A DNA stretch of 12,070 bases from JBOHTO01 sp050733695 (GTDB lineage: Bacteria > Gemmatimonadota > Gemmatimonadetes > Gemmatimonadales > Gemmatimonadaceae), in contig JBOHTO010000126.1 of the NCBI GenBank assembly GCA_050733695.1, positions 1 through 12,070 of the forward strand. Reading direction: 5' to 3'. How positions within the stretch are numbered: position 1 is the first letter of the stretch; each line of letters begins with the position of its first letter. The notes under the pieces were generated by a model. It ran no database searches and was not told the origin of the DNA. It saw nothing but the letters and a program-made list of their open reading frames with translations. Shown here in pieces: positions 5,737-12,070 of the stretch. Made by a program: the position numbers and the translations under genes.

Positions 5737-7144
5737 TCAACGACGTGTCGTCGGGCGCAGCCGCGATCGCAGTCGCACCTTCCTCCGGAACCGGCCTTCT
5801 CGCCTCGGGCGCGGTCACGTAACGGCGCACGGCTTCGGCGGTACCGCGGATCGCGAGCTGCTCGAACAGAAACCCGAACTTCTCGTCGTAGGCCCGCCCC
5901 AGATCGGCTCGCAACGCGTCCGGGAGATCCCAGAGTCGCTGCTTGAACGGGCCGATTGCCTTCTTCCGCGTCTTGTAGTAGAACTGCTCGTCGGAGTCAC
6001 CGGACTTCCGCTCGTCCGCGCTGTTCTCGCGCAGCCACGCATAGATCTCCTCCCGCAGCCCTCGGGGAAGATGATCGTACATCATGTTCTGGAAGTTCGT
6101 GGCGAGGTGAATCTCCGCCGTCTCGACGCGCGGGAAATTGTCGAACGCCGCATCCGGAAGCGTGGAGGCGCCGTGCTGCACCGCTCCCGCGAGTCCGTAT
6201 TCCTCGCGGGCGACCCGCGAAAGACGGTCGAGGGTATCGAAGTCGATCTGCACATCCGCGATCGATCCATCGGGGAGCACTACGCCGCCGTGCGATGTGC
6301 CCGACTGCACGCTGATCTTGGACAGGCCCTCCATGTCGCGCACGCCGAGCGTGCGCGTGAAGCCGTCCATGTACGCTCGCAACTCCTCGACCGTGCTGTT
6401 CTCGGTACCCACCTCTCCGATCTCTCCGCCCACGGAGATCGTAACATCCTCCGGCTCGAGCGCGCGCACCGTCCCGAGAATATCCAGCCCCGTCTCGTAG
6501 TTGGCCCGCTGTTGTTCATCCAGCGATGGCCTGGAGAGATCGACCAGAGTCGAGGTATCGATGTCGATATTGTAGAAGCCGGCGGCTACGGCCTCGCGGA
6601 TGAGCAGCTCGACGGCGGAAATCTCCTTCACCGGATCGACAGCGAACTTCTTCGAGTTCACCTGGAAGTGGTCCCCCTGAATGAACACCGGGCCGCGAAA
6701 CCCTTCCCGCATCGCAGCGGCGAGCATCACCGATACGTACTCCGCCGGTCGCTGATCCGTATACCCGATCTCGGAGCGCGCGATCTCGAGAATGAACGCC
6801 CCCGCCTTCATCCGGATGGCTGTACGGAATATCGAACGCGCCGTGTCGTAGGACATCGCGCGTACGTTCATCGCGGGCACCGTGAAGCCGCCGGTTTCAC
6901 CTCGTCCGCGCGCGAGATACAGCCCGTGGATCGACGCCGGCCGCACACCAACCTCCTGCCCCAGCTCCCAGATCATCCAGCGGGCGTAGTCGCGCACGTC
7001 CTCACCGCCGAAGACAGCGGCGCGAACGAGACGATCCATGTGCGGCGTTGCCAGCGCTATCTCGCGCCTGACGCTGACGTGGTCGTCCTCGACGACCACG
7101 TCGCCGCCGAAGGTGCCCTTCAGCGTTTCGACCGTATCCTTCAT
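5729..7144 (-). CDS. fba: Class II fructose-bisphosphate aldolase, long form
   Basis: Zinc-dependent aldolase splitting fructose 1,6-bisphosphate into dihydroxyacetone phosphate and glyceraldehyde 3-phosphate, in glycolysis and gluconeogenesis. Class II hallmarks in order: FTVPAMNVR (87-95), QGDHFQVN (156-163; D158 the catalytic acid, H159 a zinc ligand), the GGEIGEVGTEN segment, SGTSHGGVVLPDGS (His matching the second zinc histidine) and GAVQHGASTLP (the third). At 471 aa it exceeds the common 280-360 aa forms through about 85 extra N-terminal and about 100 extra C-terminal residues. I chose the ATG at 7142-7144 because AAGAGG lies 7 nt upstream (7152-7157). The frame stays open upstream to 7300, but that part only translates the 9-bp repeat into Arg-Ser-Gly. 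The gene follows pgi by 159 bp and overlaps the pseudo-kinase gene by 8 bp. A different ketose-bisphosphate substrate cannot be excluded. Confidence 0.9.
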   Translation of the reverse strand: MKDTVETLKGTFGGDVVVEDDHVSVRREIALATPHMDRLVRAAVFGGEDVRDYARWMIWELGQEVGVRPASIHGLYLARGRGETGGFTVPAMNVRAMSYDTARSIFRTAIRMKAGAFILEIARSEIGYTDQRPAEYVSVMLAAAMREGFRGPVFIQGDHFQVNSKKFAVDPVKEISAVELLIREAVAAGFYNIDIDTSTLVDLSRPSLDEQQRANYETGLDILGTVRALEPEDVTISVGGEIGEVGTENSTVEELRAYMDGFTRTLGVRDMEGLSKISVQSGTSHGGVVLPDGSIADVQIDFDTLDRLSRVAREEYGLAGAVQHGASTLPDAAFDNFPRVETAEIHLATNFQNMMYDHLPRGLREEIYAWLRENSADERKSGDSDEQFYYKTRKKAIGPFKQRLWDLPDALRADLGRAYDEKFGFLFEQLAIRGTAEAVRRYVTAPEARRPVPEEGATAIAAAPDDTSLSD

Positions 7145-7151
7145 CTGGTTG

Positions 7152-7157
7152 CCTCTT
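7152..7157 (-). promoter_or_regulatory. Ribosome binding site deciding the fba start
   Basis: On the minus strand AAGAGG is followed by CAACCAG and ATG (7144). It favours this start over TTG or other codons in the repeat-derived upstream frame. Confidence 0.7.
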
Positions 7158-7223
7158 CGTGTTGCGACGGATCGCGCCCGCGGCGTGCCGTCCGACGTGT
7201 GATCGGGCGAGCCCCCCCCAACC

Positions 7224-7272
7224 CGGCCACTCCGCCCACTCCGCCCACTCCGCCCACTCCGCCCACTCCGCA
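7224..7272. repeat. 9-bp tandem repeat TCCGCCCAC in the pgi-fba gap
   Basis: Four perfect TCCGCCCAC units (7231-7266) are flanked by degenerate partial copies (CGGCCAC before, TCCGCA after). The array lies in the 159-bp gap between the pgi stop (7304) and the fba start (7144), roughly 80 nt upstream of fba. On the transcribed strand the unit reads GTGGGCGGA. Confidence 0.9.
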
Positions 7273-7303
7273 AGCTGGGCTGCTCCCACGCTGGTCGCAA
7301 GAC

Positions 7304-8725
7304 TCAGAGAACCCAGCGCGGGTCGCTTCCGGGCAGCAGATCCCACTCCCGCCTGGCGCCCTCCGAGCCCGGGCGACCGAGCATGGCGTAGGTGAACTGC
7401 TTGCCCAGCTCCACGCCAGGCTGGTCCAGCGGGTTCACGCCGTACAGCACACCGGCGTAGACCGTCGCGATCTCGAAGAGCATCATCAGCGAGCCGATGT
7501 GCCAGGGATCAAGGCGGTCGAGCGTTATCGTCATGTTGGGACGGCCACGGCGGGCGAGCGCTCCGGCAGTCGCTCGTCGCTCTATGTCCAGTAGCTCGCC
7601 AAGGTTGTGCCCGCCCAGGTAGCCGAGCTCCGGGTACCCGGCGTGCAATTCCGGAATCGCTGCATCTTCGGCGAGGTTGGAGATTGCGACGAAGGTGACG
7701 GTCTTGTTCGGCGGACCCTCCATGAAGAGCTGCACCTGGCTGTGCTGGTCCGTCGCCCCCAGAGCGGCGATCGGTGTTGGCCCGGTGGAGCGGCCGTCGC
7801 TCGCCTTCTTGCCGAGACTTTCCGCCCAGAGCTGCACGAACCAGGCGGCCATGTCGCGGAGGGCGTCGGCGTAGGGCATCAGCACGTGAATCCCGCGGTC
7901 CAGGCGCGTGTCGGCCATCCATTGCAGCGTGGCGAACGCGGCGGCTGGATTGTCGCGGAGGTCATCGCTCTCGCACCGCGCCATCATGTCCGCCGCGCCG
8001 GCAAGGAGCGCGCTTGTATCGATGCCGATGAGCGCCGCCGGGAGCAGGCCCACCGGCGAGAGCACGCTGAATCGCCCGCCGACATTGGCCGGGATGTCGA
8101 GCGCGGAAATCGACTCGGCCCGGGCAATCGCTCGCAGCGCGCCCTTCTCAGGATCGGTCACGAAGACGAGGTGTCTGCGCACGTCTTCACCGACCGTTCT
8201 CTCCAGCGCTCCGCGCACGACGAGATACTGCGCCATCGTCTCCGCAGTGCTCCCCGACTTCGATATCACGACGAACAGGGCATCCTCGAGGTCGAGTCGT
8301 GAGAGCAACGCCGTGATGGTCGCTGGATCAACGTTGTCGAGCACATGAAGTCGCGGGAAGCCGTCGCGGGCTGCCTGCCCGAGCTGGTTCCACGACGGCT
8401 GGCGCAGTGCACCGCGCAGGGCGAGGGGGCCCAGGGCAGAGCCGCCAATCCCGAGCAGCACGACATCCCGGAACTTGCCGTCCGCACCGCTCACGAAGCT
8501 GGTGGTCTGATCGTGAAGCGCCGTGTCCGCCGGAAGATCGAGGAAGCCGAGCTCGCCTGCGGCGTGCAGCGCGAGTACGGCATCGTGGACGGTACGCACG
8601 TGGGCGCGCACTCCCTTCCAGTCATCTTCGGGGATGGCAGCGACTGCCTCCGGCGCACCGTCGACTGCCCGCGGCGCGGTGCCATCGGCGGCCATCATGT
8701 TGGTGAAATCCAGACGAAGGGTCAT
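7304..8725 (-). CDS. pgi: Glucose-6-phosphate isomerase
   Basis: Cytoplasmic enzyme interconverting glucose 6-phosphate and fructose 6-phosphate, the second step of glycolysis. The 473-aa product is close to the shorter bacterial form (about 450 aa). Seen: LGIGGSALGP (91-100; sugar-phosphate region of the first SIS domain), FVVISKSGSTAETMAQ (phosphate-binding SKSGST), GGRFSVLSPVGLLPAAL (the PGI signature-1 region), QHSQVQLFMEGP, GGHNLGELLDIE, and GVELGKQ near the C-terminus, which supplies the conserved lysine of the second signature. The ATG at 8723-8725 lies 15 bp after the stop of the PhnP-like gene; no clear Shine-Dalgarno is present, so coupling is likely. It belongs to the same run as pyk and probably fba. 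Bifunctional phosphomannose/phosphoglucose isomerases are an alternative family, but the signatures fit PGI better. Confidence 0.95.
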   Translation of the reverse strand: MTLRLDFTNMMAADGTAPRAVDGAPEAVAAIPEDDWKGVRAHVRTVHDAVLALHAAGELGFLDLPADTALHDQTTSFVSGADGKFRDVVLLGIGGSALGPLALRGALRQPSWNQLGQAARDGFPRLHVLDNVDPATITALLSRLDLEDALFVVISKSGSTAETMAQYLVVRGALERTVGEDVRRHLVFVTDPEKGALRAIARAESISALDIPANVGGRFSVLSPVGLLPAALIGIDTSALLAGAADMMARCESDDLRDNPAAAFATLQWMADTRLDRGIHVLMPYADALRDMAAWFVQLWAESLGKKASDGRSTGPTPIAALGATDQHSQVQLFMEGPPNKTVTFVAISNLAEDAAIPELHAGYPELGYLGGHNLGELLDIERRATAGALARRGRPNMTITLDRLDPWHIGSLMMLFEIATVYAGVLYGVNPLDQPGVELGKQFTYAMLGRPGSEGARREWDLLPGSDPRWVL

Positions 8726-8740
8726 CTCGTTGGTTCGGTG

Positions 8741-9523
8741 TCAGTCGAGGCGGACAGTGAGCCCGTCGAATGCGGGCGAGATACCGCGCGGAAGTTCTGC
8801 CTCCAGGTCCGCGTGCAGGTTGTCGTGTGTGAGGTGCGTGAGAAAAGTACGTTCCGCGCCGATCTCCTGCGCCGCCCGTATGGCCTCCGGGACGCTCATG
8901 TGCGTCGGGTGCTCGGTATGAAACAGGGCGTTCACCACTAGCACATTCGCGCCGCGCAGCAACTGGACGGCCGCGGGTGGCAACGACTTCGCATCCGTGA
9001 CGTACGCGAGCGGCCCGATGCGGTACGCGTACACCGCGACACCGCCGTGCGGTACGAGCACCGGTGTGACATCCGTTCCGCCAATGGAGACCGCGAGGTC
9101 CGGCTCCAGCGGTCGCGCGCGTCCCTCGGGTTTGGATGTCCCCGGCAGCGGTCGCGCACACTCGTCGAAGATGTAGGGGAATCGCGCCGCGATACGATCG
9201 AGCGCGTCGGGCGGTCCGTACATGGGGATGGGAGCGTCGCCGCGGCGCACGGAGATGGCGCGCAGGTCGTCGATCCCGTGGACATGGTCGGCGTGCTCGT
9301 GCGTGAACAGGACGGCATCCACGCGATCGATCCCGGCGGCCACGAGCTGTAATCGCAGTTCGGGCGGCGTGTCGATCAGCAGCCGCGTTCCCGCATCGGT
9401 CTCCACGACGGCGCCGACTCGCGTACGCCGGTCGCGCGGGTCCGGAGATCGACAGACGCGGCAGTTGCAGCCGATCTGCGGCACGCCGAAGCTCGTGCCT
9501 GTCCCGAGGAACGTGAGCTTCAA
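8741..9523 (-). CDS. PhnP-like metallo-beta-lactamase-fold hydrolase (probable phosphodiesterase)
   Basis: A 260-aa cytoplasmic metallo-hydrolase resembling PhnP, the phosphoribosyl cyclic-phosphate phosphodiesterase. Seen: LGTGTSFGVPQIGCNCRVC at the N-terminus, where C19, C21 and C24 match the cysteines of PhnP's structural zinc; the metal-binding HEHADH (H75, H77, D79, H80) followed by VHGIDD; later active-site regions VPHGG and YVTDAK; and THLTHDNLH near the C-terminus, supplying the histidines expected there. It starts on TTG (9521-9523), overlapping the pyk stop by 4 bp (TTGA), with AAGGTGG 7 nt upstream. It ends 15 bp before pgi. No C-P lyase genes are nearby, so phosphonate breakdown is not implied. 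A role in removing cyclic or misformed phosphates linked to sugar metabolism is speculation. Confidence 0.85.
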   Translation of the reverse strand: MKLTFLGTGTSFGVPQIGCNCRVCRSPDPRDRRTRVGAVVETDAGTRLLIDTPPELRLQLVAAGIDRVDAVLFTHEHADHVHGIDDLRAISVRRGDAPIPMYGPPDALDRIAARFPYIFDECARPLPGTSKPEGRARPLEPDLAVSIGGTDVTPVLVPHGGVAVYAYRIGPLAYVTDAKSLPPAAVQLLRGANVLVVNALFHTEHPTHMSVPEAIRAAQEIGAERTFLTHLTHDNLHADLEAELPRGISPAFDGLTVRLD

Positions 9524-10935
9524 ACCGTTTCCACCTTCATCACGTTCGTGGTCCCGGGCTGGTCGAATGGAACCCCTGCGGTGACGATCACGCGGTCACC
9601 CGGGCGCGCGAGCTCGCGCCGCCGCAGCGCCTCGATCCCGAGCCGCACCATCGACTCGTAGTCGTCGCAATGCGGAACGAGCTCGGGAATAACGCCCCAG
9701 ACCAGCGCGAGCTGCCTGTGTGTTCGCGGCACATCCGTGAGCGCGAGGATCGGAACCCCCGGGCGATGCGACGACACGATCTTCGCCGAGAATCCACTCT
9801 TCGTGAAGACGATGACCACGGGCGTGGCGAGCATGGCGGCTGCGGCCACTGTCGCCGCGGCGATCGCGTCCTCGGTGGCGACAATGGACTCCCTCGGCCG
9901 TGGACCGCGAGCCGTCATCCCGTCCCCCCGCGTCTCGATCTCCGTGATGATTCGGCGCATGGCCTCCACCGCGAGCTCCGGGTACGCTCCCGTCGCCGTC
10001 TCGGCGGAGAGCATCACGGCATCGGTACCATCCAGAATGGCGTTGGCAACGTCGCTCGCCTCGGCGCGTGTGGGCCGCGGATTCTCGACCATGGACTCGA
10101 GCATCTGCGTCGCCGTTATCACCGGCCGCCCCATCCGGTTGGCGAGGGAGATGATGCGCTTCTGCGCAATGGGCACTTCCTCGAAGGGCAGCTCGACGCC
10201 CAGGTCGCCGCGCGCAACCATGACCGCGTCCGACACGCGCAGGATGCTCTCGATCGCCTCCAGCGCCTGATCCTTCTCGATCTTCGCCACCACGTGCATC
10301 TGCTTCGGGATCAGGGCCCGCAGCGATGCGATGTCCTCGGCGCGCCGCACGAAGCTGAGCGCGAGGTACTCGAGCCCGTGCTGGATGGCGAACTCGATGT
10401 CGGCTCTATCCTTGTCCGTGATGGAGGGAGCGGACACCTGCACACCCGGCAGATTCATCCCCTTGTGGCGCCTGAGGAGGCCGCCGTGTACCGTGCGCGC
10501 CGTGACGCGCGGAGGCACCACCTCGAGCGCGACGAGCTCGATGAGTCCGTCGTCCACGAGTATCCTGTCGCCCACGCTCACATCGTGCGCGATCGCGTCG
10601 TATGTCACCGGGATCTCCCCGTCGCGCTCGGACCCCTCGGGCACGAGGACAACATCCGTCCCCGCAGTCAGCGTCAACGGCTCTTCAATCTCGCCAATCC
10701 GGATGCGCGGCCCCTGAAGATCGCCGAGTATTGCAACCGGCTCACCCATCCCGTCGGCGACGCTGCGTACCATGTCGATCACGACCGTGTGCCGATCGTG
10801 CGTGGAATGCGAGAAGTTCACCCGGGCAACGTTCATCCCGGCCGCGATCAGACCACGGATCGCGTCCGGCGAGCCGGACGACGCGGGGCCGAGCGTGCAG
10901 ACGATCTTGGTACGCGGATAGTATCGGGGGGCCAC
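9520..10935 (-). CDS. pyk: Pyruvate kinase
   Basis: Catalyses the last glycolytic step, phosphoenolpyruvate plus ADP to pyruvate plus ATP. With the GTG start at 10933-10935 the product is 471 aa, the usual length. Seen: TKIVCTLGPAS (9-19), NVARVNFSH (35-43), GDLQGPRIRIG (71-81), the B domain (about 82-170), LALSFVR, AKIEK (217-221; K218 catalytic, E220 a metal ligand), MVARGDLGVELP (239-250; D244 a metal ligand), ITATQMLESM (273-282; T276) and MLSAETATGAYP, then a complete C-terminal domain. The frame stays open to 11160. An ATG at 10981-10983 would add 16 residues without homology and has no ribosome binding site; the GTG has a weak GAG 5 nt upstream and is preferred on length. It overlaps the PhnP-like gene by 4 bp and heads the minus-strand series. 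A CRP/FNR-like palindrome lies about 75 bp upstream. Confidence 0.95.
   Translation of the reverse strand: MAPRYYPRTKIVCTLGPASSGSPDAIRGLIAAGMNVARVNFSHSTHDRHTVVIDMVRSVADGMGEPVAILGDLQGPRIRIGEIEEPLTLTAGTDVVLVPEGSERDGEIPVTYDAIAHDVSVGDRILVDDGLIELVALEVVPPRVTARTVHGGLLRRHKGMNLPGVQVSAPSITDKDRADIEFAIQHGLEYLALSFVRRAEDIASLRALIPKQMHVVAKIEKDQALEAIESILRVSDAVMVARGDLGVELPFEEVPIAQKRIISLANRMGRPVITATQMLESMVENPRPTRAEASDVANAILDGTDAVMLSAETATGAYPELAVEAMRRIITEIETRGDGMTARGPRPRESIVATEDAIAAATVAAAAMLATPVVIVFTKSGFSAKIVSSHRPGVPILALTDVPRTHRQLALVWGVIPELVPHCDDYESMVRLGIEALRRRELARPGDRVIVTAGVPFDQPGTTNVMKVETV
9531..9537 (-). promoter_or_regulatory. Ribosome binding site for the TTG start of the PhnP-like gene
   Basis: AAGGTGG within the last codons of pyk, 7 nt before TTG (9523), supports this rare start codon and re-initiation from pyk translation. 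Confidence 0.65.
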
Positions 10936-11007
10936 TTTATCTCGGGTCGAAGTATGGCGGACCGCGCACTCCCGGTGCGACATGGCGCGGCGCAAGAGGG
11001 ATGCCTT

Positions 11008-11023
11008 CGTGACGGCGGTCACG
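11008..11023. promoter_or_regulatory. CRP/FNR-family-like operator palindrome
   Basis: CGTGACGGCGGTCACG is a perfect palindrome with 6-bp arms and a 4-bp centre. It contains GTGA-N6-TCAC, the conserved core of CRP-family binding sites (TGTGA-N6-TCACA), lacking only the outer T/A. It lies about 75 bp before the preferred pyk start and 139 bp before the lipoprotein start. Binding is inference. Confidence 0.45.
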
Positions 11024-11072
11024 CATCCGGCACAGGACGGCGGTGACGCCTCCGCCACAGGCAGTTTAACGA

Positions 11073-11082
11073 ACTCGCGAGT
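11073..11082. promoter_or_regulatory. ACTCGCGAGT palindrome, possible operator
   Basis: A perfect 10-bp palindrome in the divergent region, about 80 bp upstream of the lipoprotein start. A G/C-rich palindrome of this size can occur by chance, and no regulator is suggested by its sequence. Confidence 0.25.
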
Positions 11083-11152
11083 CGAACGTCTCATCTGCCG
11101 GAGCCGCGCCCTTGCGGCAAGGCCGAACCCGCCCGATCGTTCAACCCAACTC

Positions 11153-11157
11153 GGAGG
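11153..11157 (+). promoter_or_regulatory. Ribosome binding site of the divergent lipoprotein gene
   Basis: GGAGG, then CACG, then ATG (11162). It fixes the start; the in-frame open stretch before it (from 10982) has no signal sequence and crosses the regulatory region. Confidence 0.75.
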
Positions 11158-11161
11158 CACG

Positions 11162-11989
11162 ATGCATCACGCGAACAAACGCCGCGCTACCGCCGTCCTG
11201 CTGGCGACAATGGCGCTGGCTGCCTGCAACGATGGCGCCACCGACCCGAGCCCCGCCGATGACCAGCTCATCCGCGATCTGGCCGTCAGCGCCGGCGACG
11301 CAATCGCCACCGAGGTGGGCGTCTTTCTTGGCAGTGAGATGACGCTTCACGACGGAGCGACGTCGAGTGTCTCCGTCGGTTCCGCGAACGCCTCCGCCCG
11401 GCGCAGCGAGAATTGCACATTCGATGGCGGGAGCGGCCGCTTCAACTGCACGGTCGTGACGGACAGGGGACTGACGATCACCCGCTCGTTCGCTCTCTAC
11501 GACGCAGGCGGCAATGCGCAGGACCACTATGATCGTCACACGACTGCCTCCGCTGACTTCCACACGACCGTGACCGGAACGCTGGAGCGCGACGGCTACA
11601 CCGCCACGGTCGCGCGGTCCGCCGATGCCACGCTCTCCGGACTCGAAGGAAGCGAGACCAGCCGGAGCTGGAACGGAGCTTCCAGCGCCGAAGTGAGCGC
11701 CGAGCACGTGAGCGACGCGGGACTCCGCCGCTACGAGAAGCTGGCCACGGGCACCGTGTCGGCCGTGGTCGTCGGGGTGCCGCGCTCGGAGAATCCATGG
11801 CCGATCTCCGGTTCCATCGCACACCACGTCACGGTGACAAGGACGCGCGAGGGTGCTACCGATGTCTCGCGCACCGCGTCGCGGCGCGTGGTCGTGACCT
11901 TCAACGGCACTCAATTCGTTCCGCTCACGGTCAACGATATTGCCTTCACGCTGGACCTGGCGACGGGGAAGATCACCCGCGTCGAGTAA
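11162..11989 (+). CDS. Hypothetical lipoprotein, 275 aa
   Basis: The only plus-strand gene. The N-terminus is a clear lipoprotein signal: basic HHANKRR, a hydrophobic stretch and the ideal lipobox LAAC with Cys22 as the lipid anchor. The mature protein begins with a low-complexity linker (NDGATDPSPADD). It contains two cysteines (C85 and C96, in ENCTFDGGSGRFNC) that could form a disulfide. The remainder is rich in Thr/Ser/Val with alternating hydrophobic and polar residues (TVTGTLERDGYTATVARS, GSIAHHVTVTRTREG), suggesting repeated beta-strands. No enzyme motif is recognisable and I do not know its function. The Asp after the lipidated region is at +3, not +2, so outer-membrane location is possible but unproven. 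It ends on TAA and is followed by a hairpin at 12007-12027. Confidence 0.85.
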   Translation: MHHANKRRATAVLLATMALAACNDGATDPSPADDQLIRDLAVSAGDAIATEVGVFLGSEMTLHDGATSSVSVGSANASARRSENCTFDGGSGRFNCTVVTDRGLTITRSFALYDAGGNAQDHYDRHTTASADFHTTVTGTLERDGYTATVARSADATLSGLEGSETSRSWNGASSAEVSAEHVSDAGLRRYEKLATGTVSAVVVGVPRSENPWPISGSIAHHVTVTRTREGATDVSRTASRRVVVTFNGTQFVPLTVNDIAFTLDLATGKITRVE

Positions 11990-12006
11990 GCGCATGAGCC
12001 CCCCGC

Positions 12007-12027
12007 ACGCCGCCGTTCCGGCGGCGT
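12007..12027 (+). terminator. Hairpin terminator after the lipoprotein gene
   Basis: ACGCCGCCG (12007-12015) pairs perfectly with CGGCGGCGT (12019-12027) around a TTC loop, beginning 18 nt after the TAA stop. As with the hairpin at 1540-1566, no T-run follows; the next bases are CGGGTGGTGG. Position and perfect pairing make a terminator role likely. Confidence 0.6.
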
Positions 12028-12070
12028 CGGGTGGTGGTACGAGACGGCCGCCGTTCCCCACGCTGCACGC

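Larger units (their letters stand above)
10936..11161. promoter_or_regulatory. Divergent intergenic region between pyk and the lipoprotein gene
   Basis: This 226-bp region must hold the promoters for both outward-reading genes. It contains a CGTGAC-N4-GTCACG palindrome (11008-11023), a second GACGGCGGT copy at 11036-11044 that repeats part of that site (first copy 11011-11019), a perfect ACTCGCGAGT palindrome (11073-11082) and a CCTTGC-G-GCAAGG inverted repeat (11110-11122). I do not see convincing sigma-70 -35/-10 pairs, so no promoter is placed exactly. Confidence 0.55.

Noticed and set aside
7145..7300. N-terminal extension of the aldolase through the 9-bp repeat
   Set aside because: The frame is open, but the added residues are Arg-Ser-Gly repeats from the array, the farthest start is a TTG, and a good ribosome binding site sits 7 nt before the ATG at 7144.
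5534..7594. Plus-strand open frame of 686 codons
   Set aside because: It is antisense to the pseudo-kinase, fba and the end of pgi. The fba and pgi frames carry full sets of catalytic motifs; the plus-strand translation contains no recognisable domain and includes a Pro-Thr repeat from the 9-bp array.
10951..10956. CATACT as a -10 box for pyk
   Set aside because: It matches four of six consensus bases and no acceptable -35 element lies 16-18 bp upstream; too weak to annotate.
9670..11046. Plus-strand open frame of 458 codons
   Set aside because: Antisense shadow of pyruvate kinase, His/Arg-rich and without motifs.
10936..11160. N-terminal extension of pyruvate kinase to 10983 or 11160
   Set aside because: Added residues have no family homology, and the region contains palindromes suited to regulation. 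The GTG at 10935 gives the usual 471-aa length. The ATG at 10983 remains a possible alternative.
11141..12061. Minus-strand open frame of 306 codons at the right end
   Set aside because: Opposite the plus-strand lipoprotein gene, which has GGAGG, an ATG, an ideal lipobox and a following hairpin. The minus-strand frame has none of these.

Overview
The window is G+C-rich bacterial chromosome. It carries ten co-oriented genes on the minus strand (about 10935 down to 326) and one divergent lipoprotein gene on the plus strand (11162-11989). Gene content, the two small secreted lipoproteins, frequent GTG/TTG starts and short tandem repeats in gaps would fit Gemmatimonadota or a similar high-GC environmental phylum. 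That placement is an impression from family resemblance; there is no rRNA or other phylogenetic marker here. I see no tRNA, rRNA, CRISPR array, insertion sequence, integrase or phage gene.

Layout, read in the direction of minus-strand transcription. A central-carbon block comes first: pyruvate kinase (pyk), a PhnP-like metallo-beta-lactamase-fold hydrolase starting on a TTG that overlaps the pyk stop, glucose-6-phosphate isomerase (pgi) 15 bp later, then after a 159-bp gap with a 9-bp tandem repeat a long class II fructose-bisphosphate aldolase (fba). A signalling block follows: a 224-aa protein overlapping fba by 8 bp that keeps a histidine-kinase H-box but has a degenerate ATPase half (ChpT/Spo0B-like architecture), then an NtrC-type sigma-54-dependent response regulator with an unusual basic tail. 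An envelope block follows: a YtxH-domain protein whose leader contains nine copies of a 7-bp repeat, a YihY/BrkB-family membrane protein, a tiny aspartate-rich lipoprotein, and finally a low-specificity L-threonine aldolase (ltaE).

The divergent gene at the right end encodes a 275-aa lipoprotein of unknown function. Between it and pyk is a perfect GTGA-N6-TCAC palindrome, the core of a CRP/FNR-family site. Positions 1-325, downstream of ltaE, hold no convincing gene but contain a GGGGGT hexamer array and two hairpins.

Most genes are ordinary housekeeping genes. The part most worth a second look is the tight linkage of glycolytic genes to a pseudo-kinase/phosphotransferase and a sigma-54 activator, together with three different short tandem arrays in the non-coding gaps. 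No clearly new system can be demonstrated from sequence alone.
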